Assembly (NCBI RefSeq): GCF_009932555.1
Contig: NZ_BLJO01000009.1
Coordinates: 123,257 to 178,552 of the forward strand
Direction of reading: 5' to 3'
Source: Steroidobacter agaridevorans
GTDB taxonomy: Bacteria; Pseudomonadota; Gammaproteobacteria; Steroidobacterales; Steroidobacteraceae
Length of the DNA stretch: 55,296 nucleotides
This document shows positions 46,854-55,046 of the stretch, one piece after another (the first letter of the stretch is position 1; each line of letters starts with the position of its first letter). The notes below the pieces were generated by a model. That model did no database searches. It saw nothing but the letters and a program-made list of their open reading frames with translations, and had not been told where the DNA came from. The translations under genes were made by a program, and so were the position numbers.

Positions 46854-48248
46854 ATGGCATACGCCGGCAGCACGGCCCGCTACACCTTCGAGCGCGGCTT
46901 TCCGACGCGCGACACCATGAAACAAGCCTATGACGATGCGGATCTCGAGCGCGCGATCCAGGCTTACAAGTTTTTCTATCCCACCGTCTCGGGCGCCGCC
47001 ATCGTTCGAGGCAACGAGCAGATCGGCGTCGTCACCAACGAAGTCTTCGGCATTCTCGACTGCGCGCCCGAGCAGTTGGTGTACACGGCGAACTCGGACA
47101 CGCCCTATGGTCCGTTGCTGCTCGATCTGAGCATCGGCCCGCTGGTCGTCGAGCTGGCGCCCGGACCGTTGATCGTTTGCTCCATGGACGTAAACCAACG
47201 CTGGGTCGCGGACATGGGTTTGCCGGGCCCGGACGCCGGCAACGGCGGCAAACATTTGCTGATCGGGCCGGACTACAAGGGCGCGGTGCCCGACAGCGGC
47301 TACTACGTGCATCGTGCCAGCAGCAATCGCCAGATCGTCGGCGTGCGCTCGCTGCCGGTCGAAGGCGACGTGAAAGGCGCGAAGGAACGAATCAGGACGA
47401 TGAAGGTGTATCCGCTGGATCCAAAGACGCCGTGGCAGCAACCGCAATGGCTCGATGTGACCGGCAAGACCCAGGACACCACGCCGCTCGATTGGGAAGA
47501 CAACATCCAGTTCTGGGAAGTGCTGCACCAGACGCTCGACACCGAGCCCATGTTCGAGGGCTATCACAACGAGTATGGCGAGCTCGCCGCGCTCGGCATC
47601 GAAAAAGGCAAGCCGTTCAAGCCCGACGGCCGCATGAAATCGATTCTCGAGGAAGCGGCGCGCACCGCCAACTCGCAGATGCGCGTGCAAGCGTTTGGAG
47701 ACCGTCGGCCGGACCGCCTGCCGTGGCCGGATCGCAAATGGCAGTGGGTGAGCCTGCGATATGAGGATGGCGACTTCAACACGCATGACCGGCTGGATCT
47801 GGAAGCGCGCGAGAAATGGTTTTACCAGGCGATCGGCGCCTCGCCCGCGATGTTTCGACGGGACCCGCAAGCCGGTTCGTTGTATTGGCTCGCTCAGAGC
47901 GACCAGACCGGCGCCTATCTCGATGGCGGCAGCACGTACAAGCTGAGTGTGCCGCTGCCGGTGCCGGGCAAGCTGTTCTGGTCGGTGACCGTTTACGATA
48001 CGGACACCCGCTCGCAGATCCAGACCGAGCAGAAGAAGGCCGCGCTGCGCTCGCTGTTCGAGCTGAAAGACGCTACAGGGAAAAGCGTAGACCTTTATTT
48101 CGGTCCGAACGCACCCAGGGGTCAGGAAAAGCACTGGATCAGGACCCTGCCCGGCAAAGGCTGGTTCGCCTACTTCCGCATCTACGGCCCGCAGCAAGCC
48201 GCGTTCGACGGCGCCTGGCGCCCGGGCGACTTCGAAAAAGCGGTCTGA
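46854..48248 (+). CDS. DUF1254/DUF1214 domain-containing protein
   Basis: A 464-aa protein with the DUF1254 N-terminal half (MVYTANSDTPYGPLLLDLSIGPLVVELAPGPL-like stretch, NQRWVADMGLPGPDAGNGGKHLLIGPDYKG) and the DUF1214 C-terminal half (KLSVPLPVPGKLFWSVTVYDTDTRSQI, DLYFGPNAPRGQEKHWIRTLPGKGWFAYFRIYGP). AGGAG precedes ATG 46854. No signal peptide is seen, although many relatives are exported. Function is unknown; relatives are common in soil and aromatic-degrading bacteria. It is divergent from the sulfatase. Confidence 0.9.
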   Translation: MAYAGSTARYTFERGFPTRDTMKQAYDDADLERAIQAYKFFYPTVSGAAIVRGNEQIGVVTNEVFGILDCAPEQLVYTANSDTPYGPLLLDLSIGPLVVELAPGPLIVCSMDVNQRWVADMGLPGPDAGNGGKHLLIGPDYKGAVPDSGYYVHRASSNRQIVGVRSLPVEGDVKGAKERIRTMKVYPLDPKTPWQQPQWLDVTGKTQDTTPLDWEDNIQFWEVLHQTLDTEPMFEGYHNEYGELAALGIEKGKPFKPDGRMKSILEEAARTANSQMRVQAFGDRRPDRLPWPDRKWQWVSLRYEDGDFNTHDRLDLEAREKWFYQAIGASPAMFRRDPQAGSLYWLAQSDQTGAYLDGGSTYKLSVPLPVPGKLFWSVTVYDTDTRSQIQTEQKKAALRSLFELKDATGKSVDLYFGPNAPRGQEKHWIRTLPGKGWFAYFRIYGPQQAAFDGAWRPGDFEKAV

Positions 48249-48294
48249 CAAGTCGACGAATCCGCACAGCTTAGATCGTTCCGGACTGAACACA

Positions 48295-48318
48295 TTCGCG
48301 CCACCCTCGGGGCGCGAA
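48295..48318 (+). terminator. Hairpin downstream of the DUF1254 gene
   Basis: TTCGCGCC (48295-48302) pairs with GGCGCGAA (48311-48318) over an eight-base loop, 46 bp after the stop. There is no T-run, so it is a possible weak terminator or 3' stabiliser in the 172-bp gap before the small secreted gene. Nothing else is seen in the gap. Confidence 0.45.
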
Positions 48319-48420
48319 TTACTGCGCGTGTGGAATCAAATAAGTGCGCGCCAGCTCATGTTTCCGCAGGTCGGTCGCGATTAAGGTACGCGCCTTTCAA
48401 AATCCACCTGTGGAGCTGTC

Positions 48421-48684
48421 ATGAAGTCACATTTCATTCTGATTACTGCGATCCTGGCTACGACGGCGGGCTTCGGCGTTTCCAGCAATGCGGTTGCGGA
48501 TTCGTCTGATGCCCGGACGAGTGCAAAGCTGGGCGATCACCCTGCCGTGGTCGTCGCACGCACTCAGGCCAAGCGCGGCATCGATCCGAATACGTTCATC
48601 GTGGCGCATCCGGCCCGCCTGCAGCTGCTCGCGGCATCGCCGACTGCCACCGCTTCGACGCAGACGGCGAGCGCCGGTCGCTAA
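48421..48684 (+). CDS. Small predicted secreted protein
   Basis: An 87-aa protein with an apparent Sec signal peptide (MKSHFILITAILATTAGFGVSSNAVADS, cleavage probably after AVA) and a short mature region containing KLGDHPAVVVARTQAKRGIDPNTFIVAHPARLQLLAASP. The tail is rich in Thr, Ser and Ala. GGAG sits six bases before the ATG. I recognise no family. It ends 4 bp before the stop of the convergent ABC permease gene. The RGIDPNTFIVAHPA stretch might be a short conserved motif of periplasmic proteins. Confidence 0.65.
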   Translation: MKSHFILITAILATTAGFGVSSNAVADSSDARTSAKLGDHPAVVVARTQAKRGIDPNTFIVAHPARLQLLAASPTATASTQTASAGR

Positions 48685-48688
48685 CGGT

Positions 48689-51034
48689 CTATTCGTTCCG
48701 CAGCGCTGTGATGGGCCGCGCTCTCGCCATGAGCAGCGAATGGCCCAGCACGGTCGCGACAGCGACACCGAGGATGAGCACGCAGGCGCCGGCGAACATC
48801 CAGGGCTGGAGCTCGATCCGATCTTCGAACCCCTCGAGCCAGCGCCTCATCAGCGGCAAGGCAATCAAGCAGCCGATGACGCCGGCAGCGGCGGCGAGCT
48901 TCGTGAACTGCCACAGGATCAAGCGCACGATCGCCGACGTGCCCGCGCCGAAGGCTTTACGAACGCCGATCTCCAGACGTCGTTCTTCCGCCGCCGATGA
49001 CGCAAGCCCCAGCAAACCGACAATCGCCAGGCTCACCGCGAGCACCGCGAACGCGCTGAAGATCCAGCGCTGCCGGACAATCGAGCGGTGCATGAACTCG
49101 ATGGACTCACTGAGAAACTGACGATTGATCGGTCTTGGGTCGCCGAGACGCAGCCACAGCTCGTCGATCCGATCGAGCGTCTCCGGCAGATGCTCGCCCT
49201 CGAGCCGCACGCACAATAGTTGAGTGCGGGACGGCTCCGCTACGTACACCGTCGAGTACATGGGCTCTGCGAAACGTCCTATGCGGAAATCATCCACCAC
49301 GCCGATGATTTCCATCGGCGTGCCCGAGCCGGGGAATGGCTCGCGGCCAATGGCCGCTTCGGCGGATTCGAATCCGAACTCGCGGACTGCCGTTGCACTG
49401 ATGACGACTCGTTTCACCGCGGTCGACTCAGGTGCGGTGATATCGGCGGGTTGATCGGCCCGAAAGAAACGACCGGCCAGCGGCCGAAAGCCAAAGAGCT
49501 CGAGAAAGCCCGCATCGATTCGCACCACTTCGAACGACCGCCGCGTCCCGTCCGCCCGTTTCGCGGCCGCATTGTTGGTGACGACGTTGATCGGCGCCGA
49601 CTGCGAGCACGCCGCGCCTGCGACTCCCGGCAGCGTCCGCAACTCATCGAGGAAAGCCCGCCGGCAGCTTGCATGATGGATGAGCAGCATGTGCTCGCCG
49701 TCGAAGCGTTGCGTCTTTTTCAGCAGATGATCGATCTGCTGGCCAGCCACGATGACCGAGACGACCAGCGAGGCGAGCATTGCAAACTGAAAGATCACCA
49801 GCGCCTGACGCAGCCCCCGACTCTGCCCGGTGCGACTGCGGCCGCCGTTGAGTATCGACGCCGGATTCAACCTCGACAGCAGCACCGCTGGATAAAAGCC
49901 GGACAGCAGCGCGGTAAGGACGGTGATTGCAACGATCGCGGCTATCAGCGTGGGGTTGCGCCAATACTCGAACGTCATCGGCGCATCCAGCAAAGTGCGC
50001 GCCACCGGCAGCGCCAGCTCGCACAACGACAACGCAATCAACATGCCGACCGCACTCAGGATCAACGCTTCGCCCATGAATTGGGCAACCAGGGCGCCAC
50101 GACCGGCGCCCGCGGCTTTGCGCACCCCCACTTCAGTACTGCGATGGATGGATCGCGCGGTGGTGAGGTTGACGAAGTTCATGCACGAGATCAGCAGCAC
50201 GAGCCCCGCAAGCAAGGGCATCGCATACACCACGGCCTGGCGATCGCGCGAGTAGACCAGTCGGTCGAGCGGAACAGCTCGCAGCTGCACCTTTACTGAG
50301 GATCCTTTGAGACTGTAACGGCTCAATCCGGCGTCCAACTGCTCTTTCGTCACCGCCGGTTCGACGTGCAAGAAACTGAAAGTGCTCCATTCGCCGCGCG
50401 CCAGGCTCATGGGTGAGTACGCGGCGCTCGCGGCGCCGAACATGCCAACAGCGCCATCTCCGGTGATCCGAGTGTTCGGCGGAAGATCTTCGAGCACCGC
50501 CCGCACCACCATCGGATGTTTGCGATCGATCTCGAGCGTCTTGCCTACGGCATCCTCGGTACCGAAATATTTGCGCGCCAGCGTTCGAGTCAACACCACC
50601 GAATCCGGCCGGTCGAGCGCGTGCTGCAGATCTCCCGAGTATGCGGGCATCGGTAAGACGCGAAACAGACTGCTGTCGGCCCAGCCGATTTCTTCGAAGC
50701 CCTCGACGTCGCCATGTCGCACGACTGGACGCCGTTTCGCGATACGCGCCGTTTCAATCACGCCGTGCACGTTCGCTTCGGCCCAGGACGCAATGTCCAG
50801 CGGCGTCGTTTCCAGATCGAGGGGCGCGAGGCCCGGCAACGTATATGACAGCGAAATGCCATAGACCTGCCGATAGCCGGCGATCCAGCGATTGTAGGAA
50901 TGCAGGTGATCGAGGTAGGCCACTGCAAGAAAGGTGGCCGCGAGCCCCACGGCAATACACGCGACGCTCACCATGGCATAGAAGCGATTGCGCTTCAGAT
51001 TGCGCAGCGCCGCCGCCAGGAAGTTACGAAGCAT
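48689..51034 (-). CDS. MacB-like ABC transporter permease, duplicated FtsX domains
   Basis: A 781-aa inner-membrane permease with two tandem MacB-PCD/FtsX units: N-terminal NFLAAALRNLKRNRFYAMVSVACIAVGLAATFLAVAYL, first FtsX block with STEVGVRKAAGAGRGALVAQFMGEALILS, then a second periplasmic domain and ERRLEIGVRKAFGAGTSAIVRLILWQFTKLA near the C-terminus. Both carry the EVG/EIGVRKAxGA signature. It lies 9 bp after the ATPase gene. Together with the ATPase and fusion protein it forms a tripartite exporter, perhaps of a peptide, macrolide-like compound or lipid. Confidence 0.92.
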   Translation of the reverse strand: MLRNFLAAALRNLKRNRFYAMVSVACIAVGLAATFLAVAYLDHLHSYNRWIAGYRQVYGISLSYTLPGLAPLDLETTPLDIASWAEANVHGVIETARIAKRRPVVRHGDVEGFEEIGWADSSLFRVLPMPAYSGDLQHALDRPDSVVLTRTLARKYFGTEDAVGKTLEIDRKHPMVVRAVLEDLPPNTRITGDGAVGMFGAASAAYSPMSLARGEWSTFSFLHVEPAVTKEQLDAGLSRYSLKGSSVKVQLRAVPLDRLVYSRDRQAVVYAMPLLAGLVLLISCMNFVNLTTARSIHRSTEVGVRKAAGAGRGALVAQFMGEALILSAVGMLIALSLCELALPVARTLLDAPMTFEYWRNPTLIAAIVAITVLTALLSGFYPAVLLSRLNPASILNGGRSRTGQSRGLRQALVIFQFAMLASLVVSVIVAGQQIDHLLKKTQRFDGEHMLLIHHASCRRAFLDELRTLPGVAGAACSQSAPINVVTNNAAAKRADGTRRSFEVVRIDAGFLELFGFRPLAGRFFRADQPADITAPESTAVKRVVISATAVREFGFESAEAAIGREPFPGSGTPMEIIGVVDDFRIGRFAEPMYSTVYVAEPSRTQLLCVRLEGEHLPETLDRIDELWLRLGDPRPINRQFLSESIEFMHRSIVRQRWIFSAFAVLAVSLAIVGLLGLASSAAEERRLEIGVRKAFGAGTSAIVRLILWQFTKLAAAAGVIGCLIALPLMRRWLEGFEDRIELQPWMFAGACVLILGVAVATVLGHSLLMARARPITALRNE

Positions 51035-51043
51035 GCGGACGAC

Positions 51044-51724
51044 CTACGCAGCCAGTAGTGTCTCGCTCACCACCCGACCGTCGAGAAACTTGATCGTTCG
51101 CCTTGCATGAGCGGCATGCGCGAGCGAGTGCGTAACCATCACCACGGTCGTGCCGGCCTGGTTGATCTCGCCGAGCATAGTCATCACTTCAGCGCCATTC
51201 TCCGTATCGAGATTGCCGGTGGGCTCGTCGGCGAGAATCAACTTCGGATTGGCAACCAGAGCGCGTGCAATCGCCACTCGCTGCTGCTGACCTCCGGAAA
51301 GCTGGTGTGGCAGGTGCCTCGCGCGATGACTCAGCCCCACACGATCCAGCGCAGCGGCGATTCGCTTGACGCGCTCGCCGCGGCTCATGCCCTGATACAG
51401 CAAGGACACTTCGACATTCTCGGTGACGTTCAGATCGTCGATGAGGTTGAAGCTTTGAAACACGAAGCCGATGCCGCTGCGGCGGCGCTGCGTCAGCTGC
51501 TTCTCGGAGTGGCGCGCCACTTCCTCGCCGAAGAATCGATACGAACCGCTGGTGGGACTGTCGAGCAGACCCAGAATATTCAATAGCGATGATTTGCCGC
51601 AGCCCGACGGCCCCATGATGGCGACGAACTCGCCGGCCTGGATCTCCAGCGACACGTCGCTCAAGGCGCGCGTTTCCACTTCATCCGTACGATACGTCTT
51701 GCAAACGTTGTCCAGTTTCAGCAT
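51044..51724 (-). CDS. ABC transporter ATP-binding protein, MacB/LolD type
   Basis: A 226-aa ATPase from ATG 51724 (GGGAG upstream; a GTG two codons earlier is less likely). Walker [10 protein letters not shown] (38-46), Q-loop [16 protein letters not shown], signature [15 protein letters not shown], Walker [13 protein letters not shown] and the H-loop [10 protein letters not shown] are intact. [25 protein letters not shown] is typical of the LolD/MacB branch. It powers the adjacent permease, 9 bp downstream, and follows the membrane fusion gene by 23 bp. Confidence 0.95.
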   Translation of the reverse strand: MLKLDNVCKTYRTDEVETRALSDVSLEIQAGEFVAIMGPSGCGKSSLLNILGLLDSPTSGSYRFFGEEVARHSEKQLTQRRRSGIGFVFQSFNLIDDLNVTENVEVSLLYQGMSRGERVKRIAAALDRVGLSHRARHLPHQLSGGQQQRVAIARALVANPKLILADEPTGNLDTENGAEVMTMLGEINQAGTTVVMVTHSLAHAAHARRTIKFLDGRVVSETLLAA

Positions 51725-51747
51725 GCCCACTCCCGTTGCGTCGACAT

Positions 51748-53019
51748 CTAATGCACCAGCTCGATGCGATCGATGCGCGCGAAACCGCTGTAATTCGAAG
51801 TGATGACCTGTTCGCCGGGAACCAGGCCGCTCAGGATTTCAATCTGCTCGGCGTTGCGCCTGCCGGTTTTGATCCGTCGCCGCTGCGCCTCGCCGCGCCC
51901 GGTGTCGAGCACGAAGACCCAATCGCCCCCGGTCTCCGCGAGGAAGGCGCCGGCAGGCAACACCAATGCGGGCGTGTCATTGCCAAGCGCCAGTTTGCCT
52001 TGCAACCCCTGCCCGGCGAGCAAGCCATGCGGCGGCTCGCCTTCGAACGCCAATTCAACCTTGAACGTCCCCTCCGTCACCTGCGGCAGGACGCGCTTCA
52101 CTCGGACAGTCACCTGCTGCTCATCGAAATCGATCGTGCCCGTCTGATCGACGCGCAGCCGGCCCAGATAATACTCATCGATATCGGCCGAGAGTTTGTA
52201 GCCGGTGTCCGGTGTGATTTCGCCCAAGCGGGCCCCACGCGCCGGATTCTCGCCGACCTTCAAATCGATCGCCGTCATGAGGCCGTCCACCGGCGCGCGC
52301 ACCGTGAGCTGATCCAGTTTGTGCCGGGTGATCTCGATATCCTGCTGCAACTTGCTCAGTTGCGCAGCGATCTGCGGCACCTGTTGCACGCGCAATCGAT
52401 TCTGCTGCTCGTTGCTACGGGCCTGCAGCGGGCGCAGCTTGCGCATGAAGTCGAGCTCATCGCTCACCGTATCGCTGGCCTCCCGTGGCAGCATGCCGCT
52501 CTCCGTCAATGCTTGTCGCCGTTCCAGTGCTCGCGTCAGCCTGGCGATATCGTAATCGATCGATGCCAGCGCCTTGTCGTTGCTCAGCCGGTTCTGTTCC
52601 AGCTGCGTCTGATACGCCTGCAGCTGCGTGATCGATTCCACCAGCCGTGCCTCGCGATCGAGCACATCCAGCTCGAGCTGCGTATTGGTCAACTCCACCA
52701 ATGGCTGCCCGGCCGTCACGACATCTCCCGGCTCCACCAGCACGCGCTCGACACGCCCGCCCTCCAACGCGTCCAGATAGACCACGTCACGCGGCACGAC
52801 CTTGCTTCGTAGCGGTACGAAATCGCGAAACATATCCTGCGTTACCGTCGAGATCTCCACGTTGATCGCCGGCAACCGCAGAGTCCGCTGCGCGCCGCCG
52901 AACCACGCGCTCAGCACGAAAGCCGTCAGCACACCGGCCGCGGGAATCGCGATGAACCGCAAGGTCCTCGGTTTGCGCCACCAAGGCCGCACGATCGCAA
53001 TGTCCATCGCCGCCGTCAT
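51748..53019 (-). CDS. HlyD/MacA-type periplasmic membrane fusion protein
   Basis: A 423-aa protein from ATG 53019 with GGAGG seven bases ahead. One N-terminal membrane helix (FIAIPAAGVLTAFVLSAWFGG), lipoyl half (GRVERVLVEPGDVVTAGQPLVELTN), a long coiled-coil hairpin (~135-240, ARLVESITQLQAYQTQLEQNRLSNDKALASIDYDIARLTRALERRQAL), second lipoyl half (LTVRAPVDGLMTAIDLKVGENPARG) and beta-barrel. It should link the permease to an outer-membrane channel; no TolC-like gene is in the window. First gene of the exporter operon and divergent from the response regulator. Longer upstream frame is discarded. Confidence 0.92.
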   Translation of the reverse strand: MTAAMDIAIVRPWWRKPRTLRFIAIPAAGVLTAFVLSAWFGGAQRTLRLPAINVEISTVTQDMFRDFVPLRSKVVPRDVVYLDALEGGRVERVLVEPGDVVTAGQPLVELTNTQLELDVLDREARLVESITQLQAYQTQLEQNRLSNDKALASIDYDIARLTRALERRQALTESGMLPREASDTVSDELDFMRKLRPLQARSNEQQNRLRVQQVPQIAAQLSKLQQDIEITRHKLDQLTVRAPVDGLMTAIDLKVGENPARGARLGEITPDTGYKLSADIDEYYLGRLRVDQTGTIDFDEQQVTVRVKRVLPQVTEGTFKVELAFEGEPPHGLLAGQGLQGKLALGNDTPALVLPAGAFLAETGGDWVFVLDTGRGEAQRRRIKTGRRNAEQIEILSGLVPGEQVITSNYSGFARIDRIELVH

Positions 53020-53120
53020 TCCAACCTCCGCGCGGCCAGTGTACGAGAGGCGCACACTAGTACAAACATTCGGCTGAACAATGGTTTGTGTAGCTTTCTC
53101 GCGGCTCTGGCCGGCCCGGG

Positions 53121-53136
53121 TGTCCGGATTCGGACA
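53121..53136. promoter_or_regulatory. Candidate response-regulator operator
   Basis: TGTCCG-GATT-CGGACA is a perfect inverted repeat in the 165-bp gap between the divergent exporter operon and the two-component genes. Its position, 48 bp before the response regulator ATG and about 100 bp from the fusion-protein ATG, suits autoregulation and exporter control. Binding by the adjacent regulator is inferred. Confidence 0.55.
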
Positions 53137-53184
53137 ACCGCGGGCGGCTTGTCGAGGCCGCCTGCGTCGGACTACGCTTCGTGC

Positions 53185-53730
53185 ATGAACAACGATGGCG
53201 TCGTACTGATCGTCGAGGACGATGTGGATGTATTGCGAGCCGCACGGCTCGCTTTGCAGCCCCATGTGCAACGTATCGACACCGCCACGTCTGCCGGCGG
53301 GCTGCGTGACACATTGGCTGCCACGCCCTACGACGCCGTTCTGCTCGATATGAATTTCACTCGAGGCGCGCGCAATGGCGCTGAGGGACTGGATGCATTG
53401 GCGATCGTTCGGGAAGTCGATCCGACGCTGGCGATCGTGCTGATGACAGCCTACGGCGGCGTGGCGCTCGCCGTCGATTCGCTCAAACGCGGGGCCGCCG
53501 ATTTCGTCCTCAAGCCCTGGCGCAACGAAGCCCTGGTCGAAGCGGTGCTCGGCGCGATGGAGCTCACCCGCTCCCGGCGTGGCAGCGAAGCGCGGGATCT
53601 CGAAACCATCGAACGGCAGGCGATCGAGAAGGCGTTGGCTCGACATGCCGGCAATATTTCTCTCACAGCCTCGGCGCTGGGCCTGAGCCGTCCCGCGCTG
53701 TATCGACGCATGTCGAAGCATGGACTATAG
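53185..53730 (+). CDS. Response regulator, REC plus Fis-type HTH (no AAA+)
   Basis: A 181-aa regulator from ATG 53185. The receiver domain has LIVEDDVDVLRAA (acidic pair), phospho-acceptor Asp55 in AVLLDMNFTRG, Thr88 and Lys110 in FVLKPWRNEALVEA. The C-terminus (~140-181) is a Fis-type HTH, IEKALARHAGNISLTASALGLSRPALYRRMSKHGL, as in NtrC-family regulators. The central sigma54 AAA+ domain is missing, so it should work with sigma70 in the manner of PrrA/RegA. It overlaps the kinase gene by 11 bp. The target is probably the divergent ABC exporter. Confidence 0.92.
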   Translation: MNNDGVVLIVEDDVDVLRAARLALQPHVQRIDTATSAGGLRDTLAATPYDAVLLDMNFTRGARNGAEGLDALAIVREVDPTLAIVLMTAYGGVALAVDSLKRGAADFVLKPWRNEALVEAVLGAMELTRSRRGSEARDLETIERQAIEKALARHAGNISLTASALGLSRPALYRRMSKHGL

Positions 53731-54964
53731 AGCGCAGCGCTCGATCGGGTTCGCTTTCGGCCTGGCGGCTCGCGCGATCGCTATCGGCGGGCTGACCTGG
53801 TTCGCCGCCGTTCTGTTGCTGCACACACAGCTCTACGCGACCCTGGCGATCGTCATCGCCCTGCTGCTATTGATCGGCTTCGAGTTCGTGCGCGCGGTGA
53901 AACGAAGTGCTGATGCGCCCGCCGGCATTTCCTCCGAGAGCAGCGACAGCCATGCACAGCACCGGCGGGTCGAATATTTGCAGACACTGCTCGATACCGT
54001 CGCCGCGGCATTGATCATCGTCGATTCGAACGGCGGCATCCGGCGATTGAATCGCGCGGCCCACAGCCTGCTTCGGGGAACCGCCACCCACCTGCGCGAC
54101 ATTGCGGAGTTCGACGCCGCTGCCGTGCATACGTTGCTGTCGCTCGTGCCTGGGGCACGACAGATCGTGCAGTTCACCGACGGCCGGCATCTGTTGTGTA
54201 CGGCTGCGCAATTCTCGGCGCCGGGCTACGCGCCAGAGCGGCTGATTTCTCTGCAGCGAGTCGCGGGCGAACTCGATGCGGTCGAAGTGAAGGCGTGGCA
54301 AGACATGGCGCGCGTCATTGCCCACGAGATGATGAACTCGCTGACGCCTATCGCCTCGCTCTCGGAAAGTCTCGAGACACAGCTTCGAGATCGAACCTCG
54401 GCTGGAACGAGCGATGTGGCGAAATCGATCGAGGCGATCCGACGCCGCAGTCTGGGCTTGATGAGCTTCATCGAGCGCTATCGACGCGTCGCCGACCTGC
54501 CGCCGCCCGTGATTCAACCTATCTCCGCCGCCACCTTGATCGACGACATCCGCAAGCTGGTGAACGCCGAGGTCGAGCGGCACAACATTCGATTGCTCAC
54601 CCGAGTGACGCCGCCCGACGCCACCTTCCCGGCCGATGCCGCCTTGCTGGAACACTCCCTCCTCAACTTGTTGCAAAACGCTTTGGAAGCGACCGAACAC
54701 ACGAGCGATGCGCAAGTGCTGCTCGAGTGCACAGTGGAAGCCAGCCAGGTCACCCTCACCGTCAGCGACAATGGCCTCGGCCTGCCCGAGCACGAGCGCG
54801 ACCGGATCCTGCTGCCCTTCTATTCCACGAAGCCCGAGGGCTCGGGCATCGGCCTGGCCCTGGTTCGCCAAGTGGCGCTGGCGCACCAGGGCAGGTTGGA
54901 GATACGTAGCAACGAGCCTCGCGGGGCGGTGGTCTCCATCGTGCTGCCGGTGCCGTCGAGCTAA
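53720..54964 (+). CDS. Sensor histidine kinase with short membrane sensor
   Basis: A 414-aa kinase. Two close helices (AIAIGGLTWFAAVLLLHTQL and ATLAIVIALLLLIGFEFV) leave almost no periplasmic loop. A PAS-like region (~85-180, LDTVAAALIIVDSNGGIRRLNRAAHSLL) precedes HEMMNSLTPI with phospho-acceptor His202. The ATPase domain has NLLQNALEA (N box), VSDNGLGLP and GSGIGLALVRQV. HExxN at the H box and the Fis-type partner regulator resemble the NtrB/NtrY branch. A kinase without a clear sensor next to an ABC exporter suggests that it senses in the membrane or through the transporter. Confidence 0.93.
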   Translation: MDYRAQRSIGFAFGLAARAIAIGGLTWFAAVLLLHTQLYATLAIVIALLLLIGFEFVRAVKRSADAPAGISSESSDSHAQHRRVEYLQTLLDTVAAALIIVDSNGGIRRLNRAAHSLLRGTATHLRDIAEFDAAAVHTLLSLVPGARQIVQFTDGRHLLCTAAQFSAPGYAPERLISLQRVAGELDAVEVKAWQDMARVIAHEMMNSLTPIASLSESLETQLRDRTSAGTSDVAKSIEAIRRRSLGLMSFIERYRRVADLPPPVIQPISAATLIDDIRKLVNAEVERHNIRLLTRVTPPDATFPADAALLEHSLLNLLQNALEATEHTSDAQVLLECTVEASQVTLTVSDNGLGLPEHERDRILLPFYSTKPEGSGIGLALVRQVALAHQGRLEIRSNEPRGAVVSIVLPVPSS

Positions 54965-54999
54965 AAGAAAAAGCCGCTGCGACAAGGCCGCAGCGGCGC
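54963..54999 (-). terminator. Intrinsic terminator of the TonB-dependent receptor gene
   Basis: GCCGCTGCG and CGCAGCGGC pair over nine bases. Read on the minus strand the stem is followed by five T, C and four T residues. It lies 48 bp after the receptor stop and touches the end of the convergent kinase gene. Confidence 0.88.
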
Positions 55000-55046
55000 A
55001 GGTTCCAACTCTCGCAGGAGATGGGTTGGAAATTCTTCGATATGGG

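Noticed and set aside
53020-53184. Sigma54 promoter for the exporter because the regulator resembles NtrC
   Set aside because: The regulator lacks the AAA+ domain needed for sigma54 activation and I see no convincing -24/-12 GG..GC pair positioned for either start.
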